From CAMDPA01 sp965223035 (GTDB lineage: Bacteria; Pseudomonadota; Alphaproteobacteria; Rhizobiales; Hyphomicrobiaceae), in the NCBI GenBank assembly GCA_965223035.1, contig OZ244980.1, positions 2,418,001-2,482,000 of the forward strand: a DNA stretch of 64,000 bases. The letters run 5' to 3'. The notes beneath the pieces are model-generated. The model saw nothing but the letters and a program-made list of their open reading frames with translations, was not told the DNA's origin and did not search any database. Shown here piece by piece: positions 36,426 through 45,352 of the stretch (positions within the stretch are counted from its first letter, which is position 1; each line of letters begins with the position of its first letter). The position numbers and the translations under genes are program-made.

Positions 36426-36833
36426 CTACGGACAAGCCGGTCGCGGCTTGCGCGGATCGTCCTGCGGGCGCCGGATTGCTTGTTGCGCGCTACGATGGGC
36501 CAGGTCGGCGCCGAGCTGCGTCATTGTCATGATCTCCGATTGGTAATCCTCCATGGCCTTGCGATAGAAGTCGGCATAGATTCGAAACGCCTCTTCAGAG
36601 CGTTGGCACGCCGCCAGACGTTGTCCCAAGGCAACGTCCTGGGTCAGGCGACGACTGACAAAATCCATCCACGCGTAGCTCGCCTTGGCCATGGTGGCGC
36701 CGAACTGGCCATGCCACGTGTTGAAGGCGTTGAACATCGGTTGCCATGCTGCAAGCGTACCTGCGAGGTCGGGTCGCGTGAACGGCTCCTGCTTAGGGGG
36801 CACTTGCTGGCGGATCTGGTTGGGCACCGGCAT
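36426..36833 (-). CDS. Phasin-like protein
   Basis: About 135 residues, mostly helical and without signal peptide. The centre, WHGQFGATMAKASYAWMDFV to QRSEEAFRIYADFYRKAMED, has the spacing of aromatic residues and the length typical of phasin_2 family proteins that coat polyhydroxyalkanoate granules. The frame is open far upstream, but similarity begins only here; the ATG at 36833 is used, with 36881 as an alternative. No PHA synthase is in the window. The gene lies in the stress cluster next to hsp20 and divergent from the APH-AAA kinase gene. The assignment rests on pattern, not on a decisive motif. Confidence 0.6.
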   Translation of the reverse strand: MPVPNQIRQQVPPKQEPFTRPDLAGTLAAWQPMFNAFNTWHGQFGATMAKASYAWMDFVSRRLTQDVALGQRLAACQRSEEAFRIYADFYRKAMEDYQSEIMTMTQLGADLAHRSAQQAIRRPQDDPRKPRPACP

Positions 36834-37076
36834 GATGTGACCGTTTTTGTCCTGTGGCTGGCTGCCGCTGAACCGTGCCATGCGGGCGCGGACGACCAGG
36901 GGCGGGCAGTTCCGACGTCGATGCACCGGCGTGCCGGCAACATCATTGACGGTGATCAATTCAGGGTTGACATCGGGGCTGCAGCCGCGTGCTTGTGGGT
37001 TGGCCGGCGGCCGTGACGGCCGAATTGGGGCCGGGCCGGTAAGGCATTTTCGCCGAAAGCGGATCCGCTCAAGGTC

Positions 37077-38720
37077 ATGGAGCAGGCGGTGCAACCGCGC
37101 TACTGCGTTGGCACCAGCCGTTTCGGCGGTGCGACTGAACCGCGAGTTGAGGTGATTGTGGACCAAGCAAAGGCGAGTGAAAGTGGCGCCGTCGATCACC
37201 AGGGCGAGGTGATTGCCTTTCTGTCGCGGCCCGACTCCTACCATCCATGTTCCGCCGAGGTGCAGCGCATCGAGACGCACGGCGCCTATGTCTTTCTCGC
37301 GGGCGATCGCGCCATCAAAGTCAAGCGCGCCGTGCGCTATGCCTACATGGATTTCTCCACCGTGGAGCGGCGCCATCGGGCGTTGCTGCGCGAGCTGGAG
37401 CTCAACCAGCCAGCGGCACCGGAGATTTACCGTGAGGTGGTCGCCATCACGCGTGCCGGCGACGGCGCATTGCGGTTTGGCGGCGACGGGCCGGTGGTCG
37501 AGTGGGCACTGGTTATGCGGCGCTTCGGGCAAGGCCAGCTGTTGTCGCATCACGCGGCCGCCGAAGGGGTGCCGCCAACGGTAGCAAAAGCGCTCGCCGA
37601 CGCCATTATCGAGGTCCACCAATTGGCGCCGCCGGCGTCACAGATCGATGGTGTGGCCTATCTCGCCAGCGTCATCGGCGAGCTGGCCGAAGCGTTTGGG
37701 GATGGCAACGACGTCTTGGGACCGAAGCCCGCTTTCGCGCAGTTGGCGACGGCGCAACTGGAACGGGTCGGGCCGGTGTTGCGGCGGCGGGCGCAGCACG
37801 GCCATGTGCGCCGGTGTCATGGCGATCTCCACCTCAACAATGTGGTGCTGTGGAACGGCCGGCCGACACTGTTTGACGCCCTTGAGTTCGACGAACAGAT
37901 GGCGACCATCGACACGCTGTACGATCTCGCTTTCATGCTGATGGATCTCGACGTTTTCGGTGCGCGTGGCGCGGCCAATGTCGTGCTCAACCGCTATCTG
38001 TGGCGGTCCGGCGCGGAGTTGGACCTTGAGGGACTGGCAGCTTTACCGTTGTTCCTTGGGATGAGGGCGGCGGTGCGGGCCATGGTGGCGCTGCAAAAGG
38101 CCCGGCTGGGGGAGGTTGCTGTCCGTGCCGACGCTGATCGGCAGGCGAGGCGTTACTACGACGTCTGCTTGAGATATCTGCAGCCGCCGTCGCCACGGCT
38201 GGTGGCGATCGGTGGTTATTCAGGCACCGGAAAATCGACGTTGGCGGCCGGTCTTGCGCCTTTGTTAGGGCCGGTCCCTGGCGCTGTGCACCTAAGAAGC
38301 GATTTGGAGCGTAAGGCCATGTTCGGCGTCCGGGAGACCGAGCGCCTGCCAGAGACGGCCTATAGCGAGGAGGCCAATGCAAACGTCTACGCCGCACTCT
38401 ACCAAAAGGCCGCGACTGTGCTTGAGGCAGGCCATGCGGTTGTGGTCGATGCCGTGTTCTCCAAATCGGTTGAGCGCAACGGTATCGAGGCCGTGGCGCG
38501 GCGGCATGAGGTGGGCTGCGATGGAGTGTGGTTGAGTGCGGCACAGACCGATTTGATCCGCCGGGTCGGGGCGCGAACGGGTGATGCCTCCGATGCGACT
38601 GGGGACGTCGTGCTGGCGCAGATTGAGCGCGGGAGCGGGACGGTCAAGTGGCCGACGGTCGACGCCGGTGCCGATCCGGAGACGACGCTGGCACGCACGC
38701 GTCAAGCGATAGGAATTTGA
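37077..38720 (+). CDS. Bifunctional aminoglycoside-phosphotransferase-like / AAA (P-loop) kinase fusion
   Basis: A 547-residue protein. The N-terminal part (about 20-340) is an APH-type kinase fold with the catalytic loop CHGDLHLNNVVLW (about residue 253) and the metal Asp in FDALEFDE (about 269). The C-terminal part (about 370-545) is a P-loop kinase with GGYSGTGKSTLAAGLA (about 378-393) and LRSDLERKAMFG after it. This COG2187-COG0645 fusion is widespread in proteobacteria, often near Usp and low-oxygen genes; its substrate is unknown. The start is uncertain because a GTG at 37158 is also possible. A perfect FNR-type box lies 40 bp after its stop, belonging to the next gene. Confidence 0.87.
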   Translation: MEQAVQPRYCVGTSRFGGATEPRVEVIVDQAKASESGAVDHQGEVIAFLSRPDSYHPCSAEVQRIETHGAYVFLAGDRAIKVKRAVRYAYMDFSTVERRHRALLRELELNQPAAPEIYREVVAITRAGDGALRFGGDGPVVEWALVMRRFGQGQLLSHHAAAEGVPPTVAKALADAIIEVHQLAPPASQIDGVAYLASVIGELAEAFGDGNDVLGPKPAFAQLATAQLERVGPVLRRRAQHGHVRRCHGDLHLNNVVLWNGRPTLFDALEFDEQMATIDTLYDLAFMLMDLDVFGARGAANVVLNRYLWRSGAELDLEGLAALPLFLGMRAAVRAMVALQKARLGEVAVRADADRQARRYYDVCLRYLQPPSPRLVAIGGYSGTGKSTLAAGLAPLLGPVPGAVHLRSDLERKAMFGVRETERLPETAYSEEANANVYAALYQKAATVLEAGHAVVVDAVFSKSVERNGIEAVARRHEVGCDGVWLSAAQTDLIRRVGARTGDASDATGDVVLAQIERGSGTVKWPTVDAGADPETTLARTRQAIGI

Positions 38721-38761
38721 GGTCATCACGGTGTGGGCGGAGCTTGTCAGTCCGCTCAAAA

Positions 38762-38775
38762 TTGATCAGGATCAA
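38762..38775 (+). promoter_or_regulatory. FNR/FixK box upstream of the DUF2189 gene
   Basis: TTGATCAGGATCAA matches the FNR/FixK consensus TTGAT-N4-ATCAA without mismatch. Its centre is about 72 bp before the ATG at 38841, a distance compatible with activation at about -41 of a promoter lying between. The likely binder is the FixK-like protein encoded at 54917-55630. Confidence 0.75.
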
Positions 38776-38840
38776 CGGATGCCGGACGCGACGACCTAAA
38801 ATGTTGGTGCGCAGAGCGCCGTCAAGCCGTGAGGGCAAAC

Positions 38841-39653
38841 ATGTCACAAGAGGGGCAAACCCAGAGAACCGGACCGCTTCGTTCGATCGAGGCGCAGCTG
38901 GGGTTGGAGATCCGCAAGGTCGATGCCGAGGCACCGTGGCGGTGGCTGCAGGCCGGTTGGGCTGATCTGCGCGCTGCACCGCAGATTAGCCTGTCGATTG
39001 GGCTGGTCATTGCGGTTGTCGCCTGGGTGATGGCGCTAGGGCTCAGCGGTAGCGGATGGTTGTCGCTGATCTTGGCGTTGGCTTTTGGCTTCTTGCTGGT
39101 CGGCCCGTTCATTGCGGCCGGGCTCTATGATGTCAGCCGCCGCATCGAATTCGGCGAGGTGCCGACCTTGCGAGGTGCGATCACGGCGGGCGCCAATGCG
39201 AAGGGACAGCTCGGGTTCTTCGGGTTCATCCTGTTCGTGATCTATTTCGTCTGGATCAATGTTGCGCTGTTGCTGTTCATGTTGTTTTACGGCGGCCAGA
39301 TGCCGCCGCAGCCAAGTATGCTCGCGGCCGACCTGCTGTTGACGCCGCATGGTCTCGGCCTGCTGATCGTCGGTTCATTGGTCGGCGCCGTGCTGGCCAT
39401 CATCGTGTTCGCGATTTCGGTGATCTCGGTTCCGCTGCTGTTGGTGGAGGACGTTGACGCGGTGAGCGCCGGGATCGTGAGTTTTCGTGCCGTCGCCTTC
39501 AATCCGATGAGGATGGCTTTGTGGGCGATCTTGATCGTCGCATTGATCGGATTGGGCATCGCGACGCTCGGGATCGGTCTGATCGTCACCTTCCCCTGGA
39601 TCGGTCACGCGACGTGGCATGCTTTCCGCGATACGATTGCGCTGGCGCGCTAA
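38841..39653 (+). CDS. DUF2189 domain-containing integral membrane protein
   Basis: A 270-residue polytopic protein. After a hydrophilic start (about 1-55, with APWRWLQAGWADLRAAP), six hydrophobic segments can be seen, for example ISLSIGLVIAVVAWVMALGL, LILALAFGFLLVGPFIAAGLY, FGFILFVIYFVWINVALLLF and IVGSLVGAVLAIIVFAISVI. GPFIAAGLYDVSRRIE is the family-typical segment of DUF2189. Function is unknown. The ATG at 38841 follows GAGGGC. A perfect FNR/FixK box lies 72 bp upstream, so the gene is probably induced at low oxygen together with the cbb3 oxidase genes it faces. Confidence 0.85.
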   Translation: MSQEGQTQRTGPLRSIEAQLGLEIRKVDAEAPWRWLQAGWADLRAAPQISLSIGLVIAVVAWVMALGLSGSGWLSLILALAFGFLLVGPFIAAGLYDVSRRIEFGEVPTLRGAITAGANAKGQLGFFGFILFVIYFVWINVALLLFMLFYGGQMPPQPSMLAADLLLTPHGLGLLIVGSLVGAVLAIIVFAISVISVPLLLVEDVDAVSAGIVSFRAVAFNPMRMALWAILIVALIGLGIATLGIGLIVTFPWIGHATWHAFRDTIALAR

Positions 39654-39684
39654 CCCGCGTCGGCGCCCGGCGCCATCGACCGAT

Positions 39685-39765
39685 TGCGTTTCAGAGTTCG
39701 CTGGAACCCATCCCATCCGGCCACCCCATGGCATGCTGGTGGGGTTGGCGGGGCGGAGCAGCGAG
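39685..39765. repeat. Family B palindromic repeat (B6)
   Basis: It contains GCGTTTCAG, GCTGGAACCCATCCC, CCGGCCACCCCATGGCATGC and TGGTGGGGTTGGCGGGG. The CCACCCCATGG/GGTGGGG part forms a short hairpin. It abuts family A copy A3 exactly. Confidence 0.65.
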
Positions 39766-39851
39766 CTAGAGCAACCTGCCTTTAATCGGAATCGGAACGA
39801 TCCCGATTAAAGGCAGAAAGTTGCTCTACACTTTAAGGCGCGATGATCTAG
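39766..39851. repeat. Family A palindromic repeat, medium form (A3)
   Basis: It starts and ends with CTAG. The core arms GCCTTTAATCGG and CCGATTAAAGGC are followed by AGAAAGTTGCTCTACACTTT, whose GTTGCTCTA is the inverse of the opening TAGAGCAAC, and then by the closing GCGCGATGATCTAG block shared with the short copies. Confidence 0.85.
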
Positions 39852-39984
39852 CACAGCGCTTCGACCTAAGGCGGATATGAACTGAACGTCGAGCCCGCCT
39901 TGGACAGGTCGAGCTGGACCGATTAGTGCCGAAACGTCGGGCGGACAGATGGGTGCGGAGAGAGAGAGGCGGTGCCGCCTCGTT

Positions 39985-40074
39985 CGCCGATGCCGCCGCT
40001 CACGCCGATGCGGCCGCTCACGCCGATGCGGCCGCTCACGCCGATGCGGCCGCTCACATCGATGCCGCCGCTCA
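39985..40074. repeat. 18-bp tandem repeat, five units, overlapping the ccoS 3' end
   Basis: CGCCGATGCGGCCGCTCA is repeated exactly three times from 40003 to 40056, with near-identical units before (39985) and after (40057-40074). Each unit ends in TCA, which read on the minus strand is TGA; the last one is the ccoS stop codon, so every unit holds the same potential stop. Confidence 0.85.
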
Positions 40075-40227
40075 CTTGGGCGCAGGCTCGTCGTCGTCTT
40101 GAATGGCGCGCCAGGCCGCCCCATCCAGGTCCTCAAACTGACCAGAGCGCAAGGCCCATAAAAAGGCGGCGAGACCCAAACCGCCCAGGGCAAGCGCGCA
40201 CGGGATCAGCCAAGCGAGCGCCGTCAT
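40072..40227 (-). CDS. ccoS: cbb3-type cytochrome oxidase assembly protein CcoS
   Basis: A 51-residue protein starting MTALAWLIPCALALGGLGLA. One membrane helix (about residues 5-27) is followed by FLWALRSGQFEDLDG, the hallmark of CcoS, whose family is defined by a Gln-(Phe/Tyr)-(Glu/Asp)-Asp-Leu segment after the helix. CcoS is needed for cofactor insertion into cbb3 oxidase. AGGAGG lies five bases before the ATG, which overlaps the ccoI stop as TGATG, so translation is coupled. The stop codon lies in the last unit of an 18-bp tandem repeat. Confidence 0.93.
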   Translation of the reverse strand: MTALAWLIPCALALGGLGLAAFLWALRSGQFEDLDGAAWRAIQDDDEPAPK

Positions 40228-42449
40228 CACCACCTCCTGAAGCGTAGGGTCCTCAGTCGGACCGCGTTAACAGTCACGGCCAGGGAGGACGCTGACATGG
40301 CGATTGCCGCAATCAATGGCGTGACCTCACCGATCACCGCGAGCGGTACAAACACCAGATTATAGCCGATGGCCAGCGCAAAATTCTGCAGCGCTAAGCG
40401 TTTGGCGGCCTTGGCGGTGCGCAGTGTCTCCACGATCGGTTCGAGCCGCTCGCCCTGGAACACGGCATCCGCGGTTGTCTGCGTGATGTCGGTCGCGGTC
40501 GCCGGCGACATCGAGGCGTGGGCGGCTGCCAACGCCGGGGCATCGTTCAGGCCATCACCGATCATCGCCGCCATACGACCTTGACGCTTGAGCTGTTCGA
40601 GCCGATGCAACTTTTCGTCAGGTCGCAGACCGCCGCTGAAGCAGGTGATACCGGTCAGATCGGCCGCGGCTTCGACAGCGCACCGACGATCGCCGGAAAG
40701 CAGCTCAATCCGATAGCCCTCATCCTGCAATTGAGCGACGACCTCCCGGCCATCGGGACGCAGCCGGTCCTCAAACTGAAACGCGATCGGCTCGATACCG
40801 GGCGCGCGATACCATAGCGAGGCAGAGGGCCGCGCACGATCATCGCCGACCGCGCACCAGATCGCTGATCCGAGCCGATGCTCACCTTGGGTGCCGCGCC
40901 AAACGAGGCCGGCACCGGGGGTCTCACGCACGCCATCCAGGTTTGCCAGCGCGTGACCGCGGACGACGGCCTCCCTGACCAAGGCGCGGGCATAGGGATG
41001 TCGGCTGGCCTGTGCCAGTGTCGCCGCGGCAGCAAGATAGCTTGCAGCATCCTCGCTGAGCGGTCGGAGCCGGGGTTGGCCCAACGTCAAAGTGCCGGTC
41101 TTATCGAACACGATGGTGTCGACATCGGCTAGCCGTTCCAAGCCATCAGAGGCCTTCAAGATCACGCCGCGCGCGAACAGGCGGCTCGACGCCACCACCT
41201 GGACGACGGGGACCGCCAGTGCTAGCGCGCACGGACAGGTGATGATCAACACCGCGATCGCTGCGGTTAGCGATGGCACCCAACCGTGGCCAAGCGCGAG
41301 CCAGCCGATCAGGGTGGCAAGGGCCAGCAGGTGGACAGCCGGGGCATAGCATCGCGCGGCACGATCGGCCAACTGGACATGCCGCCCGCGACTTTGTTCG
41401 GCCGCCGCCATTAAGCGCGCGATCTCGGCAAGCAGCGTCGATTCCGCGGTCGCTTTGGCTTCGACGCGCAGCGGTTGCGTTATGTTGAGGGTGCCAGCGT
41501 GCACCTCGTTGCCGACGTCGACGTGTTTCAATCGCGTCTCACCGGTGATCAGGCTGTCATCGATCTCGCTTGAGCCGGCGCGAATGACGCCGTCGGCCGC
41601 GATGCGCTCACCCGCCGCGACCTGGATTTGATCACCTGGGCGCAATGTGTCCGCGGCCACTTGCTGGACCCGACCGTCCGCGCCGACCAGGCCGGCCATG
41701 GTCGAGCGCAGGCCGATCAAATTGGCCGCCGCACCGGCTGCGCGGGCGCGCACCGACAAGTCCATGACGCGTCCGATCAGCAAAAAGAACAACAGCGTGA
41801 CGGCAGCATCGAAGTAGACCTGCTCAGAGCCGCGGATGGTCTGAACCAGGCTCATGCCCGTCGCCAAAATCACACCGAGCGAGATCGGTACATCCATGTT
41901 CAGCCGCCTGGCCGCCAGCGCTTGGCGCGCCGAACGGAAAAACGGCTGGCCCGCATAGGCGACGGCCGGCAATGCAATCAAAGCGGACAACCAATGAAAC
42001 AGGCTCTGCGCAGCTGAGCCCATGTCAGAGACGAGCCCGGCCCAAACCGAGACGGACAACAGCATGATGTTGGCTGCCGCAAACCCCGCCACGCCCAGAT
42101 AGCTTATGTATTGGCGGGTGACGGAGGTGGTGTTGGCCGTCTGCTCGGCGGTGAGCGGAAACGCATTGAAACCGTTGTGCTCCAGCGCGTCGACCAGTGC
42201 CGCTGGGCCTAGGCCTTCATCGGCGAGCGTGACCTCGACGCGCTTCTGGCTGAGATTGGCGCGGGCCGCGCTGACACCAGGGAGCACCGTCAGTGCGGCT
42301 TCAACCGAGCGCATGCAGGCGCCGCAGTGCATGTTTTCTACCGCAAGTGTGACGGTTGCTGGAGCATTTGACGACGGCGTTGCGGTGGCGGTTGCCGGCA
42401 GGGCTTGCTGCGGTGGCGGCGGGCGTACCACATCTATTGCTTGCGCCAT
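40227..42449 (-). CDS. ccoI: Copper-transporting P-type ATPase CcoI (FixI) for cbb3 oxidase assembly
   Basis: A 740-residue heavy-metal P1B-type ATPase. The N-terminal HMA domain has the metal-binding MHCGACMRSVEAAL (Cys42 and Cys45). Membrane helices surround the copper-site CPCALALAVP motif (about residue 410). The phosphorylation site is FDKTGTLTLGQP and the hinge is MIGDGLNDAPALAAA (about 635). In cbb3 clusters this enzyme exports or delivers Cu for the CcoN binuclear centre. Its start overlaps ccoH by 16 bases and its stop overlaps ccoS by one base, as part of the continuous ccoGHIS block. Confidence 0.95.
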   Translation of the reverse strand: MAQAIDVVRPPPPQQALPATATATPSSNAPATVTLAVENMHCGACMRSVEAALTVLPGVSAARANLSQKRVEVTLADEGLGPAALVDALEHNGFNAFPLTAEQTANTTSVTRQYISYLGVAGFAAANIMLLSVSVWAGLVSDMGSAAQSLFHWLSALIALPAVAYAGQPFFRSARQALAARRLNMDVPISLGVILATGMSLVQTIRGSEQVYFDAAVTLLFFLLIGRVMDLSVRARAAGAAANLIGLRSTMAGLVGADGRVQQVAADTLRPGDQIQVAAGERIAADGVIRAGSSEIDDSLITGETRLKHVDVGNEVHAGTLNITQPLRVEAKATAESTLLAEIARLMAAAEQSRGRHVQLADRAARCYAPAVHLLALATLIGWLALGHGWVPSLTAAIAVLIITCPCALALAVPVVQVVASSRLFARGVILKASDGLERLADVDTIVFDKTGTLTLGQPRLRPLSEDAASYLAAAATLAQASRHPYARALVREAVVRGHALANLDGVRETPGAGLVWRGTQGEHRLGSAIWCAVGDDRARPSASLWYRAPGIEPIAFQFEDRLRPDGREVVAQLQDEGYRIELLSGDRRCAVEAAADLTGITCFSGGLRPDEKLHRLEQLKRQGRMAAMIGDGLNDAPALAAAHASMSPATATDITQTTADAVFQGERLEPIVETLRTAKAAKRLALQNFALAIGYNLVFVPLAVIGEVTPLIAAIAMSASSLAVTVNAVRLRTLRFRRW

Positions 42450-42946
42450 AGCCGCCTCTTTAAGCGGTAGGTCTCGGTGTCACCAAGCTGGCTGCGCCTG
42501 TTGGCCTTCAGCGACAGCAGCCAGCTGCCGGGCGCAAGCGGATGGACGTCGGCGAGATAGACGCCTGGCGTAGAGGCTTTGAAGGTCAGCGTCCTGTCGT
42601 GCTCAGCGGTTGACGGGCGGCCGATGACGGCGGCGATCTCCAGTCGCTCAATTCCATGGCCCGCGCGGTTGCGGAATTCAACTTGCAAGGGTCGGTCCGC
42701 CATCAATGGAGCGACCGTCACCGACCAACCGAGACGGGCTTGGCGATCGTCGAGCGCGATCCGATTATTATAGTGGAGCCCCTTGACGTAGGGCTGCTTT
42801 GAGACGACGCCTGAGTAGGTGGACAGTGCGGCAAAAAGAAATGCGCCGTTGACGGCAAACACCAGCCCGAAAAAACCGATGACCGCAACCAGCACATGCC
42901 AGCCCTTGAGTTCGGGGTTGCGTGTTGCCTGAGCCTTGTTGTTCAC
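42434..42946 (-). CDS. ccoH: FixH/CcoH family protein, cbb3 oxidase assembly
   Basis: A 170-residue membrane protein with one N-terminal transmembrane segment (HVLVAVIGFFGLVFAVNGAF, about residues 17-36) and a periplasmic domain. YVKGLHYNNRIALDDRQARL after the helix is the conserved FixH region. CcoH interacts with the cbb3 subunits during assembly. The gene overlaps ccoG by 4 bases at its start and ccoI by 16 at its end. Confidence 0.93.
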   Translation of the reverse strand: MNNKAQATRNPELKGWHVLVAVIGFFGLVFAVNGAFLFAALSTYSGVVSKQPYVKGLHYNNRIALDDRQARLGWSVTVAPLMADRPLQVEFRNRAGHGIERLEIAAVIGRPSTAEHDRTLTFKASTPGVYLADVHPLAPGSWLLSLKANRRSQLGDTETYRLKRRLWRKQ

Positions 42947-44445
42947 CTTGGTCTCCTGAATTCGCTTTCGCGAACGGCGGTGGTCCCGTCGGCCAGATCC
43001 TGGACCATGAACTGGAAGGGCTGGCGCTGCGGGGCAAGGCGCGGCAGCGACTGGCGACCAACGGTCACATAGGCGCGCAGCTCGCGCAGGGTGTCGGGAG
43101 CGACGGTGATCTGCGGCGGATCGGTGGCTTCGAGACCGAGGACGCTGAGCTTGGCGTCGGGTAGGCCCTCAAGTTTCAGGCTGAACGTGCGCGGCTCGTA
43201 ACGCTTGGAGATGATCTTCACTGTAAACGTATTGCGGATGCTGCCGTCGGAGAGTTTGACGTAAAGCGGCGTGCGGTCATGCAACACGTTGAGTTGAACC
43301 ACCGCACGCGAGGTCAGTGCCCAGAGCATGAGCCCGCTGACAAATACGATCAAAGCAGCGTACAGCAGCGTGCGCGGACGTAGCAATCTGAGCTCGGCCT
43401 TCGAACCGTGCGTGGCGGCCTGCAAATTACGATAGGTGTCGTAGCTGATGAGGTTAGGTGGCCGGTCGACTTTGCTCATGATGTCATTGCACGCATCGAT
43501 GCAAAGTGCGCATTGGATGCATTCCAACTGCGGGCCGTCCCGGATGTCGATCCCCATCGGACACACCGCGACGCAGGCCTTGCAATCGATGCAGTCGCCG
43601 CGCCCGTGCCAGCCCTCGCTCTTGCGCAAAGGTCCGCGCGGTTCGCCGCGATACGGTCGGTAGCTGACCAACAGCGAGTCGCTGTCGAGCATCGCGCCTT
43701 GGATGCGTGGCCAAGGGCACATGTAGATGCACACCTGCTCGCGTGCGATCCCGCCCAGCAGGTAGGTGGTGAAGGTGAATATACCTAGGAACAGATAGGA
43801 AATAGCATGCGCCTGACCAGTCAGCAGTTCGCCGGCCAGCTGCGGAGCATCGCGAAAGTAGAACACGAAGGCCCCGCCTGTGGCGCCCGCGATCAGCAGC
43901 CAGGTCAGATGCGTCATCGCCTTTAGGAAGACCTTTTTGGGTCCCCAAGGCTCCTTGTCGAGTCGAATCCTGGCATTGCGGTCGCCTTGCCAGAGCCGCT
44001 CGACGGCAATCATAAGATCCGTCCAAACGGTCTGAGGGCACAGATAGCCGCACCAAACCCGACCCGCCAGCGAGGTGACAAGAAACAGCCCAAGGGCCGA
44101 AATCACCAACACCCCGGTGACCAGGTAAAGCTCCTGCGGCCAGATCTCCAACCCGAACATGAATATTCGGCCGTGGGCGGCGTCAATTAGCACCGCTTGA
44201 TCGGGCAGCGACGGGCCACGGTCCCAACGCAGCCACGGCAGAACAAGGTAGACGCCCAACGTTAGGGCGAGCACGATCCACTTGATGGTGCGAAAGCGAC
44301 CGTGCGTCAGTCGGGGATGAATTTTCTGGCGGATGGCATAGAGTTCACGATCGGCGCGCCGATTGACGGCGGAAACATCGATCGTCTCAACGCTGACGTC
44401 GGCCGAGTCCTTAGCCCTTATGCTGGCATCGACTGATTGGTCCAT
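42943..44445 (-). CDS. ccoG: Cytochrome c oxidase accessory protein CcoG (FixG/RdxA)
   Basis: About 500 residues from the ATG at 44445; an ATG at 44508 in the same frame would overlap ccoP and is less likely. CcoG is a membrane protein with two ferredoxin-type clusters that reduces Cu(II) for CcoN maturation. Several membrane helices are visible, with WCGYLCPQTVWTDLM in the second part and the 4Fe-4S motifs CIDCKACVAVCPMGIDIRDG and CIQCALCIDACNDIM. The C-terminal immunoglobulin-like domain (about 375-500) is typical of the family. The gene lies between ccoP and ccoH. Confidence 0.95.
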   Translation of the reverse strand: MDQSVDASIRAKDSADVSVETIDVSAVNRRADRELYAIRQKIHPRLTHGRFRTIKWIVLALTLGVYLVLPWLRWDRGPSLPDQAVLIDAAHGRIFMFGLEIWPQELYLVTGVLVISALGLFLVTSLAGRVWCGYLCPQTVWTDLMIAVERLWQGDRNARIRLDKEPWGPKKVFLKAMTHLTWLLIAGATGGAFVFYFRDAPQLAGELLTGQAHAISYLFLGIFTFTTYLLGGIAREQVCIYMCPWPRIQGAMLDSDSLLVSYRPYRGEPRGPLRKSEGWHGRGDCIDCKACVAVCPMGIDIRDGPQLECIQCALCIDACNDIMSKVDRPPNLISYDTYRNLQAATHGSKAELRLLRPRTLLYAALIVFVSGLMLWALTSRAVVQLNVLHDRTPLYVKLSDGSIRNTFTVKIISKRYEPRTFSLKLEGLPDAKLSVLGLEATDPPQITVAPDTLRELRAYVTVGRQSLPRLAPQRQPFQFMVQDLADGTTAVRESEFRRPR

Positions 44446-44479
44446 GATGCAATCCGTGCGGTCATGTCGTTTGCAACCG

Positions 44480-45352
44480 CTACTTGCCTCCGCCGAGTGA
44501 ATGAACATAAAGCGTCAACAGCTTGATCGACGTCGGGTCAAGCCGTGAGGCCCATTGCGGCATACGTCCTCCGCGGCCCGTCGAGATGCTCTCCACGATA
44601 TCGCTTTTGGAGCCGCCGAACAGCCAAATATCGTCGATCAGGCTGGGGGCGCCCTGCTCTTTGAGGCCCTCGCCTTGTTCGCCATGACAGGCGACGCACT
44701 GCTCGACAAACACCTGCTTGCCGCGCTCGAAGGCCGCGGTATCGCTCCCCTTGTTGCCGCTGATCGCCATCACGTACTCGGCCACGTCGTTGATCTGCTG
44801 CGGTTCGAGCAGTTGGTCTAAGCCATAGCGCGGCATCATATTATCGCGCGTGTCTTCATGGTCCGAGCGAATTCCAACCGCGACGGTCTTATGGATGTCG
44901 TCCAGCGTTCCGCCCCAAATCCAGGCGTCATCGTTCAGGTTGGGGTAGCCGCGTGAGCCTTGGGCGCCGCGGCCGTGGCAGGGTGCGCAGTTCTCCGCGA
45001 AGATCGCTTTGCCACCGGTGATCGCATAGCGCAGCAGGTCGGCGTCGGCGCGAATGTCGGTGAGTGGTTTTTGCGCGATCAGCGCCAACCGGCCGGCTTG
45101 ACCCTGCTTGGCTTGCTGAACCGCCCTGGCCACCTCAGCGCGTTGCGAATATCCCAAAACTCCATGTGTGTAGTCGGAGATCATCGGCCAGGCCGGGTAG
45201 GCGATCATGTAGCCGATGGCCCAGATAATGGTGACGTAAAACGTCCACAGCCACCACCGCGGCAGCGGCTGATTGAGTTCCTTCAGGTTGTCGTCCCAGA
45301 CGTGGCCGGTGGTCCGAGCACCGGTGATCTCGTCGACTTCAGCTTCGCTCAT
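44480..45352 (-). CDS. ccoP: cbb3-type cytochrome c oxidase subunit III (CcoP/FixP)
   Basis: A 290-residue diheme cytochrome c. An N-terminal membrane helix lies at about residues 33-55 (WLWTFYVTIIWAIGYMIAYP). The two heme c sites are ENCAPCHGRG (about 122) and EQCVACHGEQ (about 210), with axial Met candidates in NMMPRYG and RMPQWASR. It passes electrons from soluble cytochrome c to CcoO and CcoN. Its ATG overlaps the ccoQ stop (TCATGA), showing translational coupling; an upstream ATG at 45370 is inside ccoQ and less likely. Confidence 0.96.
   Translation of the reverse strand: MSEAEVDEITGARTTGHVWDDNLKELNQPLPRWWLWTFYVTIIWAIGYMIAYPAWPMISDYTHGVLGYSQRAEVARAVQQAKQGQAGRLALIAQKPLTDIRADADLLRYAITGGKAIFAENCAPCHGRGAQGSRGYPNLNDDAWIWGGTLDDIHKTVAVGIRSDHEDTRDNMMPRYGLDQLLEPQQINDVAEYVMAISGNKGSDTAAFERGKQVFVEQCVACHGEQGEGLKEQGAPSLIDDIWLFGGSKSDIVESISTGRGGRMPQWASRLDPTSIKLLTLYVHSLGGGK

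Larger units (their letters stand above)
39654..40071. other. 418-bp convergent intergenic region made of repeats
   Basis: No gene is seen between the convergent DUF2189 and ccoS genes. It holds a family B copy (39685-39765), directly followed by a family A copy (39766-39851) and then an 18-bp tandem array (39985-40074) that runs into the ccoS stop codon. Confidence 0.65.

Noticed and set aside
36834..37622. N-terminal extension of the phasin-like frame up to 37622
   Set aside because: It overlaps the APH-AAA kinase gene on the other strand and has no similarity to phasins; a start near 36833 is more likely.
39985..40074. Possible CRISPR array from regularly repeated 18-bp units
   Set aside because: The units are directly adjacent with no unique spacers and no cas genes are present; it is a simple tandem repeat.
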